Part shown: positions 18,286 through 26,673 of the stretch, in pieces
Layout of the letters: each line of letters begins with the position of its first letter
Numbering within the stretch: the stretch's first letter is position 1
Assembly: GCF_000719775.1 (NCBI RefSeq)
Contig: NZ_JOHR01000001.1
Location: 1 to 64,000, forward strand
Length of the DNA stretch: 64,000 bases
Reading direction: 5' to 3'
Source of the DNA: Streptomyces sp. NRRL F-5135
GTDB taxonomy: Bacteria; Actinomycetota; Actinomycetes; Streptomycetales; Streptomycetaceae
Translations under genes and position numbers: made by a program
The notes under the pieces: model-generated
The model's database searches: none
What the model was told of the DNA's origin: nothing
The model's input: only the letters and a program-made list of their open reading frames with translations

Positions 18286-19170
18286 GGCGGCATGAATCGG
18301 ACAGACATTCCCCCGGTGCTCGTAACCGGGGCGACGGGCCGGGTCGGCCGCGCCGTCATCGACCAACTTCTCGACGCCGGCATGCCGGTCCGCGCCCTCA
18401 CCCATCGCTCCGAGGCGGCGGCGACGCTGCCGGCGAAGGCCGAGGTCTTCACCGGCGACCTCACCGTGCCCGAGTCGCTCGACCCGGCACTGAACGGCGC
18501 CGGTGCGGTCTTCCTCGTCTGGACCGCCCCGCCTCGGACCGCCGCGGCAGTCGTCGAGCGGCTGGCAGCCCACGCGCGGCGGGTCGTCTTCCTCTCCTCC
18601 CCGCACCGGACGCCGCACCCCTTCTTCCAGCAGCCCAACCCGATGGCCATGCTGCACGCCGAGATCGAGCGGCTCATCGCGGCCACCGGACTCGAGTCGA
18701 CGATCATCCGGCCGGGGATGCTCGCGTCGAACTCGCTGGCCTGGTGGGCGCCCGCGATCCGGGCCGGCGAAGTCGTCCGGTGGCCTTACGGTGCCGCCGA
18801 GACGGCACCGGTCGATGACCGCGACGTCGCAGCCGTCGCGGCACGGACGCTCCGCCAGGACGGATACACCGGAGGCGACTACGTCCTCACAGGCCCCGAA
18901 TCGCTGACCCAGGCCACGCAGGTGGACATCATCGGTGACGCTCTGGGGCGCCGGATCGCATTCGAGGAGATGACGCCGGACGAGTTCCGGAGACTGTCGG
19001 AGGGTACGGCGCCCAGCTCGGTCGTCGACATGCTGCTCGCCGCGTGGAGCGCGGCGGTCGGACAGCCCGCCCACGTCACCACCGCGGCGGCCGACATCCT
19101 CGGCACGGCACCACGAACGTTTCGCCAGTGGGCCGCCGACCACGCCACCGCGTTCGCGGAGGGTTCGTAA
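18283..19170 (+). CDS. NmrA-like NAD(P)-binding protein
   Basis: A 295-residue atypical short-chain dehydrogenase. The dinucleotide-binding motif PVLVTGATGRVGRAVIDQLL opens the Rossmann fold, and RVVFLSSPHRT and STIIRPGMLASNSLAWWAP follow. Proteins of this type (NmrA, quinone reductase-like QorB, azoreductase-like) bind NAD(P)H and either reduce quinones or sense redox state. The catalytic Tyr-x-x-x-Lys of classical reductases is absent. It starts with ATG 18283 or 18292. The divergent TetR gene is its likely regulator. Confidence 0.8.
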   Translation: MGGMNRTDIPPVLVTGATGRVGRAVIDQLLDAGMPVRALTHRSEAAATLPAKAEVFTGDLTVPESLDPALNGAGAVFLVWTAPPRTAAAVVERLAAHARRVVFLSSPHRTPHPFFQQPNPMAMLHAEIERLIAATGLESTIIRPGMLASNSLAWWAPAIRAGEVVRWPYGAAETAPVDDRDVAAVAARTLRQDGYTGGDYVLTGPESLTQATQVDIIGDALGRRIAFEEMTPDEFRRLSEGTAPSSVVDMLLAAWSAAVGQPAHVTTAAADILGTAPRTFRQWAADHATAFAEGS

Positions 19171-19186
19171 ACCTCGCCGCAGCGGC

Positions 19187-19202
19187 TTTTCTTGAGCGAG
19201 CG
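19187..19202. promoter_or_regulatory. Shared 16-base box, copy 1
   Basis: TTTTCTTGAGCGAGCG, read on the other strand CGCTCGCTCAAGAAAA, lies 24 bp before the TetR start at 19227. It matches the box before the alpha/beta hydrolase (19852-19867) in 15 of 16 bases, in inverted orientation. It is a candidate operator for this TetR protein. Confidence 0.6.
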
Positions 19203-19226
19203 ATCCAGATAGGTTACGGTGGAGGA

Positions 19227-19805
19227 ATGGCAAGGACCCGGGAGTTCGACACCGAGGCGGCGGTGGGCCGCGCCATGGAACTGTTCTGGACGCGTGGCTA
19301 CGAGGCCACCTCGGTGCGCGATCTGACCCAACACCTGGGGATCGGGCAGGGGTCCCTGTACGCCGCGTTCGGCGACAAGGACGGCCTGTACCGGGCCGCG
19401 CTGGAGCACTATCGCACCACCCTCGCGGCGGCCGCCCTGCGCAGCCTGGAGGAGGGGACGGACGCCCGCACGGCGATCCGTACGCTGCTGACGGAGCGGA
19501 TCCGCATCGCCGTCAGGAGCGGCGGCCAAGGCTGCCTGGCCGTCAACGCCGCCTGCGAGCGGCTGCCTCAGGATACGGCGACCCGGCGCACCGTGCGCGA
19601 CATGCAGGACGCGAGCCGGGACGCGCTGGCCGAGGTGCTACGGGCCGCGACGGAGCGGGGCGAGATCGCGCCGCGGCACGACCCGCACACGGTCGCCGCG
19701 TTCCTGGTCACCTTCCTCAACGGGCTGCTGATCTCCTCAAAGATCACACCGGACGCGCCCACCCTCGAACCCCTCGTGGAGATCGCGCTGACCACTCTCG
19801 ACTGA
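19227..19805 (+). CDS. TetR-family regulator
   Basis: A 192-residue regulator from ATG 19227 with GGAGGA directly upstream. The HTH reads VRDLTQHLGIGQGSLYAAFG, DKDGLYRAALEHYRTTL; the C-terminal part has the GCLAVNAACERLPQD motif common in the AcrR-like group that also includes quinone and electrophile sensors. It is followed by an alpha/beta hydrolase on the same strand after 174 bp, and both genes carry the same 16-base box upstream, suggesting joint control. Confidence 0.85.
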   Translation: MARTREFDTEAAVGRAMELFWTRGYEATSVRDLTQHLGIGQGSLYAAFGDKDGLYRAALEHYRTTLAAAALRSLEEGTDARTAIRTLLTERIRIAVRSGGQGCLAVNAACERLPQDTATRRTVRDMQDASRDALAEVLRAATERGEIAPRHDPHTVAAFLVTFLNGLLISSKITPDAPTLEPLVEIALTTLD

Positions 19806-19851
19806 GGGCCCACCGGCCTCGGCCGGACGTCCTCATGCCCCGAATCTGTAA

Positions 19852-19867
19852 CGCTCGCTAAAGAAAA
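19852..19867. promoter_or_regulatory. Shared 16-base box, copy 2
   Basis: CGCTCGCTAAAGAAAA, 112 bp before the alpha/beta hydrolase start, is a 15/16 match to the inverted box before the TetR gene at 19227. GTAA precedes it as in a possible -10 region. Confidence 0.6.
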
Positions 19868-19979
19868 TGAGCCCCCGTCCCGGCCGCGACGACAGCGCCC
19901 CCATCAGCGCCGACGGTCCGAGCCGCCTGCCGGCCTCATCGACCCACCGCACCCACCCACGACAGGAGGCAACCACGTC

Positions 19980-20861
19980 ATGATGTACGACCACACCGCA
20001 ACGCCCCTGCGCACCGGCCGCGCCGCCGTCAACGGAACGAGTCTGCACTACCGGACGGCCGGGTCCGGCCCGGCCGTGGTGCTGCTGCACGGCGTACCCA
20101 AGACCGGCTACCACTGGCGTCACCTCGTCCCGAAGCTGACGCCCCACCACACCGTCGTCGTGCCCGACCTGCGCGGTCTCGGCGACTCCGCCCGCCCCGC
20201 TGACGGCTACGACTCCGCGACGATGAGCGACGACATCGCCGAGCTGCTGGCCCGCCTCGGACATGAAACCTACGCCGTGATCGGCGAGGACTGGGGAGCG
20301 GTGATCGGCTACCAGCTCGCCGCCCGCCACCGCGACCACACCACCGCCCTGGTCTTCGCCGAGGCCCTGTTCCCCGGCTTCGGCTTCGAGGACCACACGG
20401 CCCTCACCCCCGAGAACGTCTCCAGTGGCATGCACCTGTGGCACCTGGGCTTCTACTTCCAGCCCGACGTCCCCGAGATGCTGATCGCCGGGCACGAACG
20501 CGAACTGATCACTTACATGATCAAGAACGAGCGCAGCCACCCCGACACCGCCACCCCCGACGCGATCGAGGAGTACGTACGCTGCTACTCCATGCCCGGC
20601 GGCATCCGCGCGATGCTCGCCGTCTACCGGGCGATGCTCACCGACGCCGGACAGAACCGGCAGGCAGCACGGAAGAAGCTGGACATTCCGGTCCTGGCGC
20701 TCGGCGGCTCGGCCTTCATCGGCGAGCGCAACGAGTCCCAGGCACGGCTCGTGGCCCACCACGTCACCGGGCACGTCTTCGACGCGGGCCACGACCTCGC
20801 GGAGGAAGTACCCGACGAGATGGCCGACGTCGTCCTGCCGTTCCTGGCAGCGCACCGGTAG
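19980..20861 (+). CDS. Alpha/beta hydrolase, epoxide hydrolase-like
   Basis: A 293-residue protein from ATG 19980, with CAGGAGGC upstream. The oxyanion motif HGVPKTGYHWRHLVPKL and the nucleophile elbow GEDWGA with Asp104 mark the epoxide hydrolase/dehalogenase branch, and DAGHDLAEEVPDEM supplies the catalytic His. The cap domain is rich in Met and aromatic residues (GMHLWHLGFYFQPDVPEML), fitting a hydrophobic substrate. It is probably regulated by the preceding TetR gene through the shared box at 19852-19867. It parallels, but is not closely similar to, the hydrolase at 10283-11215. Confidence 0.85.
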   Translation: MMYDHTATPLRTGRAAVNGTSLHYRTAGSGPAVVLLHGVPKTGYHWRHLVPKLTPHHTVVVPDLRGLGDSARPADGYDSATMSDDIAELLARLGHETYAVIGEDWGAVIGYQLAARHRDHTTALVFAEALFPGFGFEDHTALTPENVSSGMHLWHLGFYFQPDVPEMLIAGHERELITYMIKNERSHPDTATPDAIEEYVRCYSMPGGIRAMLAVYRAMLTDAGQNRQAARKKLDIPVLALGGSAFIGERNESQARLVAHHVTGHVFDAGHDLAEEVPDEMADVVLPFLAAHR

Positions 20862-21137
20862 TCGACGTCTGTCCGGACCGTTTTCCCGCTCAGCGCCGCG
20901 CTCGCGGTGCTCGTGGCGGGCCTGGTGCGGACGGTCCTTTCCCGTACCGCTCCCCCTGCCCCTGTGCCGCTCCGCCGCCAACTGGTCCTGCTCTCCGGCA
21001 CGCCCGTGCTCCTCGCCGGACGCCGACCGTCACCAAGGCTCCGCACGTGCTCGTACTCATCGCCCTCTCGGTGCTCGGAGCCGCGGCCGGGGCTGGCGGG
21101 GTCGTGTGGGCGGTGCGGCGGGCCGCCCGCCGCGTTT
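20862..21137 (+). pseudogene. Relic of a small two-helix membrane protein
   Basis: Behind the hydrolase, one frame reads TVFPLSAALAVLVAGLVRTV and RRQLVLLSGTPVLLAGR; after a shift near 21025 another continues KAPHVLVLIALSVLGAAAGA and GGVVWAVRRAARR. Together they would make a small membrane protein of about 90 residues. The frameshift and lack of a start codon indicate decay. Confidence 0.4.
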
Positions 21138-21929
21138 CTACGGCTGGTCCGAGGTGGTGGTGAGGAAGTCCAGGACCAGGGGGCCGGCGTGGGTGCGGGC
21201 TTCCTCGAAGTAGGCGTGGCGGGTGTCGGGGATCAGGTGGAGTCGGGCGTCGGGGATGCGGTCGGCGAGCAGGGGTGCGTTGGCGGTGGGGTTGAGCAGG
21301 TCGTCGGTTCCGTGGAGGACCAGGGTGGGTGCGCTGATGCTGGGCAGGAGGTCCCAGGCGTTGTGCCGGTTGCTGGCTGCGAGGTGGTGGCGACGGGAGT
21401 GGGCGGGCATGCGTGGGTCGCCGAGGGTGTGGTGCGGGCCGGGGTGGCCGGCGAGCCAGCGGGGTGTGTACATGAGCTCCAGCAGGGCTTGCCGGGCGGC
21501 TCCGGGTTGAGACTGGGCCAGTGCCTTGCGGACGTCGTTGTCGCGTTCGATGCTGTGCGGGCCGCCGGGTGAGGTGCAGCCGAGGACCAGGGCGCTGACT
21601 CGGTGCGGGTGGCGGGCGGCGAGTTGCTGGGCCACTCGGCCGCCCATGGACGTGCCGTAGATGTCGGCCCGGTCGATGTCGAGGTCGTCGAGGACGGCGA
21701 TGACGTCCTGGGCGAACAGTTCGGTGCTGTGGGGGGTGTCGGGCTTGTCGCTGTCGCCGGTGCCGCGGTAGTCGAGGGTGAGGGTGCTGCGGGCGGGGTG
21801 GAAGTCGGCTCGGACCGGGTCCCACCAGTGGTGGTTGTTGGCCTGCCCCGCCAGCAGCACGAGTGGCGCTCCGTCGCCTTGGAGCTGGTAGGCGATGCGG
21901 GTGCCGTCGGGTGTCGTCGTGTACGTCAT
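21138..21929 (-). CDS. Alpha/beta hydrolase with Ser nucleophile
   Basis: A 263-residue enzyme from ATG 21929. The elbow YGTSMGGRVAQQLA gives Ser94, TLVLHGTDDLLNP the acidic residue and DTRHAYFEEA the His, a complete esterase/lactonase-type triad. It resembles 3-oxoadipate enol-lactonase-like and peroxidase-like hydrolases; the substrate is unknown. It has no signal peptide. It converges with the hydrolase at 19980 and starts beside a region of gene debris, so no operon partner is evident. Confidence 0.85.
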   Translation of the reverse strand: MTYTTTPDGTRIAYQLQGDGAPLVLLAGQANNHHWWDPVRADFHPARSTLTLDYRGTGDSDKPDTPHSTELFAQDVIAVLDDLDIDRADIYGTSMGGRVAQQLAARHPHRVSALVLGCTSPGGPHSIERDNDVRKALAQSQPGAARQALLELMYTPRWLAGHPGPHHTLGDPRMPAHSRRHHLAASNRHNAWDLLPSISAPTLVLHGTDDLLNPTANAPLLADRIPDARLHLIPDTRHAYFEEARTHAGPLVLDFLTTTSDQP

Positions 21930-22429
21930 CGGCTGGGTTCCTCAACTCCGGTGTGGGTGGGCACGGTACTCCGCTCGGGTCTTGAGCGGTCGTGGACCGC
22001 GGAAGGTCACAGGCGTGGCGGGGGGGAAGCCATGGTAATGGGCCTCGGAGACCCCGCTCTGACGCCAGCTGCGAAGCAGCGAGGTGATCACATGCGAAGA
22101 GCCAGGCGGGAGCACGCTGAGCGCCTTGGCGAGTTGGGGCACGAGGCGGAAGCGGGCGGTGTGGTACTGGATCGCCATCTTGGTCGCCCGGCACGGGGGC
22201 CCGCGGGGGCGGCGCTGGTGGACGTCGGGCAGTCGCGTGCTTCCACGCGCTTGCGGTCGTCGCGCACGGTCCCGGACCGTTTCACGAGGGTTTTCCAGAC
22301 GTCCAGTCGTTTGCAACAACTCCTGAATCGTGAGCGTCGCAGGTGGACCGACGGGTGGGCGGGTGTTTCCTGAGTGACCGCCTGTGAAACGCGGCGCCAC
22401 TCGGCGCAGGACTGAACGCACAGCGCCCT
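21930..22429. other. Intergenic stretch with scattered coding-like pieces
   Basis: On the minus strand about 22090-22200 a short piece (MAIQYHTARFRLVPQLAKAL) has coding-like composition but stops and frame changes surround it. No family recognised; probably gene debris. Confidence 0.35.
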
Positions 22430-22650
22430 GGCGGGCGCTCAGCGGGCCTCGGACGCTCGTCGTGTGTCCGAGGTGGGAGAACGCGAGGCCGGTAAGGGCG
22501 TTGCCGGCCATGAGGGCGCCCTCGGCCAGCCCTCGCAGTCGATGGTGGTGGCAGCCTGGGTGAGTGCGGTCGAGTGCGTGTTGCCATGGAGCAGGTCCAC
22601 TGCCGGTGCCGCGTTCGCGACGATGACAGCGGCTTGTGTTGCATTCCGGA
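22430..22650 (-). pseudogene. Frameshifted relic of unknown gene
   Basis: AAVIVANAAPAVDLLHGNTH and STALTQAATTIDCEG in one frame are continued, after a shift near 22530, by LAEGALMAGNALTGLAFSHL and GHTTSVRG in the next. Both have strong G/C third positions. The second piece faintly recalls the helical part of iron-containing alcohol dehydrogenases, but the match is too short to assign. Confidence 0.4.
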
Positions 22651-22689
22651 CCCGCTGGTGTGACACAGACCACCGCAAAGGTTTTGCTG

Positions 22690-23367
22690 ATGGAAGGTGA
22701 GGCCGAGCGCGCCCGCTCTGGCAGGGTCGAGGCCATGCCTTTTGATCACAACGACCACTATCACCGTCTGCTGTTGCGCCAGGTACCGCGGAACTGCGGT
22801 GCGGCACTGGATGTGGGATGCGGGACCGGCCGGTTCGCGCGTCGGCTCGCTCACCTGGGCATAGAGGTCGATGCGATCGATCCGTCGGAGGAGGCCATCG
22901 CGGAGGCTCGCGCGCTGTCCGGCCGGATGACCGGTGAACAGAGTCCGCGCTTCCAGCACGCGGACGTGACTGAAGTCGAACTTCCCAAGGCGCGCTACGG
23001 CTTCATCTCGTGCCTTGCCAGCATTCACCACATGCCGTTCGACACCGTCGCCGCATTGCGTGACGCGCTTGCGCCCGGCGGGGTCCTCGTGATCTTGGGG
23101 TGCTATCCGGAGAAGACCTGGCTCGACTGGGCTTGGAGCCTGGCAGCCGTGCCCGTCAACGCGATCGCCAGACTGACTGTCGCCGTGGGGGGCAAACTCC
23201 GCTCTGTCTCTGCTGTGAACCGTCGGGAAGGGGTGAAGGCACCGGTGAGACCGCCGGCCGTCCCCCTCGCCGAGATCCGCCGGGAAGCCGCGGTGCTGCT
23301 GCCCGGAAGCAACATCCGCAGGCTCCTCTTCTGGCGCTATCTGCTCGTCTTTCGCAACCACGGCTGA
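22690..23367 (+). CDS. Class I SAM-dependent methyltransferase
   Basis: A 225-residue protein. The SAM-binding motif I, ALDVGCGTGRFARRLAHLG, is followed by the acidic strand end EVDAIDPSEEAI and motif III-like ALAPGGVLVILG, as in UbiE/Methyltransf_11 proteins. Family members methylate small molecules such as quinones, sterols or polyketides; the Trp-rich stretch TWLDWAWSLAAVPVNAI suggests a hydrophobic substrate. ATG 22690 is chosen for the AAAGG ahead of it; ATG 22735 (MPFDHNDHYH) is equally possible. It stands alone; the 295 bp behind it hold no clear gene. Confidence 0.8.
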   Translation: MEGEAERARSGRVEAMPFDHNDHYHRLLLRQVPRNCGAALDVGCGTGRFARRLAHLGIEVDAIDPSEEAIAEARALSGRMTGEQSPRFQHADVTEVELPKARYGFISCLASIHHMPFDTVAALRDALAPGGVLVILGCYPEKTWLDWAWSLAAVPVNAIARLTVAVGGKLRSVSAVNRREGVKAPVRPPAVPLAEIRREAAVLLPGSNIRRLLFWRYLLVFRNHG

Positions 23368-23662
23368 CGGGACCACGTGGTGTTTCCCCTCCGCTCCGCC
23401 CCGCATCGACTGCAGGGGCCCGATCATCGTGGGTCCACCGAGCGGGAAGGCGGCTGACTCGGTTTGTCCCTGCCCCGGCTTGACGGAGCCGACGATCTCC
23501 TCGTGCTGTGCGGCCGGCCGGGCCAGGGCCTGACTGCGGAAGTCGCTGAGCTCTTCGACTGTCCCTTCCCACCGGGAAGGCCGTTCCCGGGCTTCGGGTT
23601 CTCTGCCTTCAGCCGCGTCTGGCGCTGACCGCCAACGACCGCACCAAGTCGGCTGAGCTCGG

Positions 23663-23911
23663 TCACATGCCGCCAAGTAGCTGTGAAGCCTTGACGAGCG
23701 CGGTGCCACTCAGCTGCTCGGCCGCATGAGCCTGGGCCAGAGCGATCCGAGCCGCGTCGGTCTCCGGAGCGAAACGGTCGTCGGGCCGGTGGTACTCCGC
23801 TGCAGACACCTCGGCACGGGTCGGCACCGGTGCGGCAAGCGTGTCGGGAAGACACGCAATCACCACCCGCTCATACCGAATGCAGATCCCTGGGCCCGTA
23901 GTGGGCGGCAT
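23663..23911 (-). CDS. Small hypothetical protein after the VanX-like gene
   Basis: An 82-residue frame, or about 66 residues if the GTG near 23866 is used. It continues directly from the VanX-like gene, overlapping its end by 41 bp or just touching it. The C-terminal part (AEYHRPDDRFAPETDAARIA, LAQAHAAEQLSGTALVKASQ) is helical with good codon bias. No family recognised; the arrangement suggests co-transcription. Confidence 0.45.
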   Translation of the reverse strand: MPPTTGPGICIRYERVVIACLPDTLAAPVPTRAEVSAAEYHRPDDRFAPETDAARIALAQAHAAEQLSGTALVKASQLLGGM

Positions 23912-24533
23912 ACGCTCCTGTCATCACGGCCCAGTAACGGTCTCCGAATGACCAGTGCCACCACTCTGTGGGGTAGTTGACCAGGCCGGCGGCGGTAAGT
24001 GCCGTACTCAGGATTTCCCGATTGGAGCGGGCCTGGCCGCTGATGTTGTCGGCCTGCGTGTAACAGGCGCCCGCGCTCTCCTCAGGAGTCGCGTTCATGC
24101 GGGTGCCCATGTCGAGTTCACGGCCGTCTGCGTCTGCGAGCGTCACGTCAACCGCCGCGCCGGCGCTGTGAGGTGCGATCTCAGGCGGGGACACGTAGCG
24201 GCTGGCTGCCGAGCGGATCTGCTCAACGGACCAGCCCGGGTGATCGGCCCGCAGTTGATCTCCGTATTCGTCGAAGTAGTGACGTTGCAGGGACGGCGGG
24301 CGATACCCCTCGACGAACAACAACCGAATCCCCTGGGGCAACTGCGTCTGGGCCTTGAGGACGCGGTCGAGGACTCCTTCCCGCAAGTAGACGAAGGCCC
24401 CGGCAGAGTCCTGCCGCTTCCGCTCGTCGACCAGCAGAGGGCTGTTGCGTCGCACGTCGACGAGCCGTTCGTCACACTCCTGAACGGGCACGGCTGCAAC
24501 CCTTGAGTCGGACATCAAGACGATCTCAGTCAT
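23871..24533 (-). CDS. VanX-like D-alanyl-D-alanine dipeptidase (M15D)
   Basis: A 220-residue zinc peptidase. The conserved GYRPP holds the substrate-orienting Arg78, PHSAGAAVDVTLAD gives zinc ligands His122 and Asp129, and TEWWHWSFGDRYWA gives the base Glu190 and zinc ligand His193. VanX enzymes cleave D-Ala-D-Ala; in VanA/VanB-type loci they act with vanH and vanA ligase genes, which are absent here. A housekeeping role in peptidoglycan dipeptide turnover, or self-protection remains open. The length is normal and there is no signal peptide. ATG 24514 is an alternative start. Confidence 0.85.
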   Translation of the reverse strand: MTEIVLMSDSRVAAVPVQECDERLVDVRRNSPLLVDERKRQDSAGAFVYLREGVLDRVLKAQTQLPQGIRLLFVEGYRPPSLQRHYFDEYGDQLRADHPGWSVEQIRSAASRYVSPPEIAPHSAGAAVDVTLADADGRELDMGTRMNATPEESAGACYTQADNISGQARSNREILSTALTAAGLVNYPTEWWHWSFGDRYWAVMTGAYAAHYGPRDLHSV

Positions 24534-24685
24534 GACCCGATCATCTCGTGGCCGCGAGCTCCCATGGTTCTCTTTCTCTCACTCGCAGTGCGTCCCAGAG
24601 CGGCATGCACCAAACGCTGGTGAGCGTAGGCGTTCTACTGTATTGGGCGCCGTCCTGCATCCGACCAGCGGAGGAGCACCAGGCT

Positions 24686-25399
24686 GTGAACGTCGACATC
24701 CTCGCGCACGTACGCGACGCCGCCTCCCAGTTGGGGGCCGGTGTCCCCTACGCCTTGAAGGTCCTGGCCGGCCAGTTGACCGAGGACCCGGACATGGGTC
24801 GAGCTTCCGGCCTGCACGGCATCCTCACCGTAATGGTCGATGGAGACGTGTTTGAAGACTGCCCCGCCCTGGCCGTCGGCTACATCCACGAGCCCGACCG
24901 GATCGAGATCCGGTACGTGAACCCGGTTCCTTCTGCTGAGCCCGTCCCGGACGCCCAGGACCAGGGTCGGCCTGCCGACCCTGTCGCCGAGGCGGTCACC
25001 GGGCGGGAGGTCGCCGACGCCTGGCAGCGCATCATCCGCTGGCTCCAACACCACGCCCCCGACTCCCACGCTGCGCTCCGGGCCGACGCGAACCTCGCCG
25101 CGGTCGCCGCGCTGGAACACCGCCTCGGCGTCCGGATACCTGTCGGCCTGCGCGCCCTTTGGTTACTGACCGCAGGCGATGCCGGGGTCGGCGGCGGGGG
25201 ATTCCTACCCAGCAACGAGGCCCTGATGACTCTGGACGAGGTAGCCGCCTTCCACCGGCAGCAGGTGGACTCCCAGGCCCACGAGGACACTCTCAACGCC
25301 CGCCGCCCCGAACACGCCCGGATCATCGTGTGGAAGGCGGCTTGGATTCCGGTGGTCGCCCTCGGTCCGGCCGACCGCACCTCCGGGCTGTACGGCTGA
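24686..25399 (+). CDS. SMI1/KNR4-family protein
   Basis: A 237-residue protein from GTG 24686, with GAGGAG 9 bp upstream. The C-terminal half has the SMI1/KNR4 (SUKH) pattern: VAALEHRLGVRIPVGLRALW, LLTAGDAGVGGGGFLPSNEA and KAAWIPVVALGPADRTSG. The N-terminal half (about residues 1-110) is not recognised. SUKH proteins often serve as immunity proteins to polymorphic toxins, but no toxin gene is adjacent. The domain ends soon after AWIPV, where 20-40 more residues are common, so a slight C-terminal truncation is possible. Confidence 0.7.
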   Translation: MNVDILAHVRDAASQLGAGVPYALKVLAGQLTEDPDMGRASGLHGILTVMVDGDVFEDCPALAVGYIHEPDRIEIRYVNPVPSAEPVPDAQDQGRPADPVAEAVTGREVADAWQRIIRWLQHHAPDSHAALRADANLAAVAALEHRLGVRIPVGLRALWLLTAGDAGVGGGGFLPSNEALMTLDEVAAFHRQQVDSQAHEDTLNARRPEHARIIVWKAAWIPVVALGPADRTSGLYG

Positions 25400-25524
25400 G
25401 CTTCCATGCAGCGGCCACTGTGAGTGATGGATGAGCGTCTCGGGTGACCGACACCTCTCCCCCGACGGCGATCCGGCCCGCGCCGCGATCCTTGCCGCAA
25501 GGGGCGGGCAGTTCCACTGAGACG

Positions 25525-25552
25525 GCGACCGCCGCCCCGGGGCGGCGGTCGC
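25525..25552. terminator. Perfect 14-bp GC palindrome, bidirectional terminator
   Basis: GCGACCGCCGCCCC followed immediately by GGGGCGGCGGTCGC. It lies between the convergent SMI1 gene (ends 25399) and vWA gene (ends 25633) and can serve both. Confidence 0.75.
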
Positions 25553-25632
25553 GGGCAGGGCGCGCGGTCGCGGTGCCGAGAGCTTGCTCACGCCGCCCGC
25601 GAGGCGCGTGTCGGTCAAGGCTTTCCGGGGCG

Positions 25633-26673
25633 TCAGCGCATGAGCAGTAGCCGCGTGTTGGTCACGAGCTTGCGGTTCACGCTGGTGCTCTGCACGAAGA
25701 TCGTGAAGTCGTCGTTGTGGTCCGGCTTGACGCGAACTTCCACGTCCGGCAGGCCGAGCAGGGCTCGGGCCTCGGGCCCCGTGTACACCCGGTCCGTCTT
25801 CTTCTCCAGAACGGCGATCTGCTTCCGCGCCTGGATCTTCTCCGACTTACTCAGCTGGTAGAACGCACCGCCGGTACGGTAGGTGTGCCCGGATTCGATG
25901 ACCCAGTCCCGGATCGCCGCGTCGCGCGCCACCGGGATCAGCTGGTATTCCGCAGGATTCACCGGGGTGAGGCCGGCCGCCTCGATGGTGTCCTTGTTGA
26001 CCGCCTCCGCACCCATGGTGAACACCGCCCGCGAGCCCCGGATGCCGCGGGTGCGGCCCACCATGAATTTCTCGGTGGCCTGCTGGATGACCAGGCCCGC
26101 CTCCTCCAGCCCCTGTGTGCTCGTGGCGTCCCAGATGGCGATGTTGTCCTTCGGGAAACCGCACTGCATGGCCTCGCGCTTGCCCATCTGGTCCGGCACG
26201 AGGACAGCCAGCGTCCAGTTGGCCTCCTGTGTCTCGATCATCTCGGCCACGGCATCGACCAGTTCACGGGGATTCCTGGCAGGGGCGTCCGGGCAGCGAT
26301 GACTGGCGTTCTCCTGCCCGTCCGTGAGGACGAACGTCAGGAAGCTGTGGTCGCCGTACAGTTGGGCTGTCTGCGCGAGCTCCCGCTGTGACTTCAGTGC
26401 GGCCGCCAGCAGAGCCGTCATTCCACCGACGCGATACAGCTGCTTGAGCGACGGCATCCGCAGCACATCCTTGTCGTAGATGACGCACTCCACCTGGTCT
26501 GCGAAGACGTACACCGTGACGCGGGTTTCCTGGTCCAGTTCCCTGGACCGGCGGGCAAGATAGGCGATCTGCTGGTCGGCGACTTCGACGACCTTCCGGC
26601 TCAGATGCGACATCGACGAACTGGCATCCAGCACAAGGGCAACATGATTGATGTAGTTCTGGTTTCCGGACAT
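25633..26673 (-). CDS. von Willebrand factor A domain protein
   Basis: A 346-residue protein from ATG 26673 with GAGGGGGA 7 bp upstream. The vWA domain (about residues 1-210) has an intact MIDAS: DASSSMS (DxSxS), a Thr in GGMTALLAAAL and an Asp in LTDGQENASH. The C-terminal 130 residues, with KDTIEAAGLTPVNPAEYQ and a basic ending, are not assigned. There is no signal peptide, so the protein is cytoplasmic and probably binds a partner through a metal ion. vWA proteins can join MoxR-type ATPases, but none is nearby. It ends before the palindrome at 25525-25552. Confidence 0.8.
   Translation of the reverse strand: MSGNQNYINHVALVLDASSSMSHLSRKVVEVADQQIAYLARRSRELDQETRVTVYVFADQVECVIYDKDVLRMPSLKQLYRVGGMTALLAAALKSQRELAQTAQLYGDHSFLTFVLTDGQENASHRCPDAPARNPRELVDAVAEMIETQEANWTLAVLVPDQMGKREAMQCGFPKDNIAIWDATSTQGLEEAGLVIQQATEKFMVGRTRGIRGSRAVFTMGAEAVNKDTIEAAGLTPVNPAEYQLIPVARDAAIRDWVIESGHTYRTGGAFYQLSKSEKIQARKQIAVLEKKTDRVYTGPEARALLGLPDVEVRVKPDHNDDFTIFVQSTSVNRKLVTNTRLLLMR

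Noticed and set aside
18229..19233. Extension of the TetR frame at 17632-18228 to a 533-residue protein
   Set aside because: The extra part is antisense to the NmrA-like gene; the TetR HTH begins just after ATG 18228.
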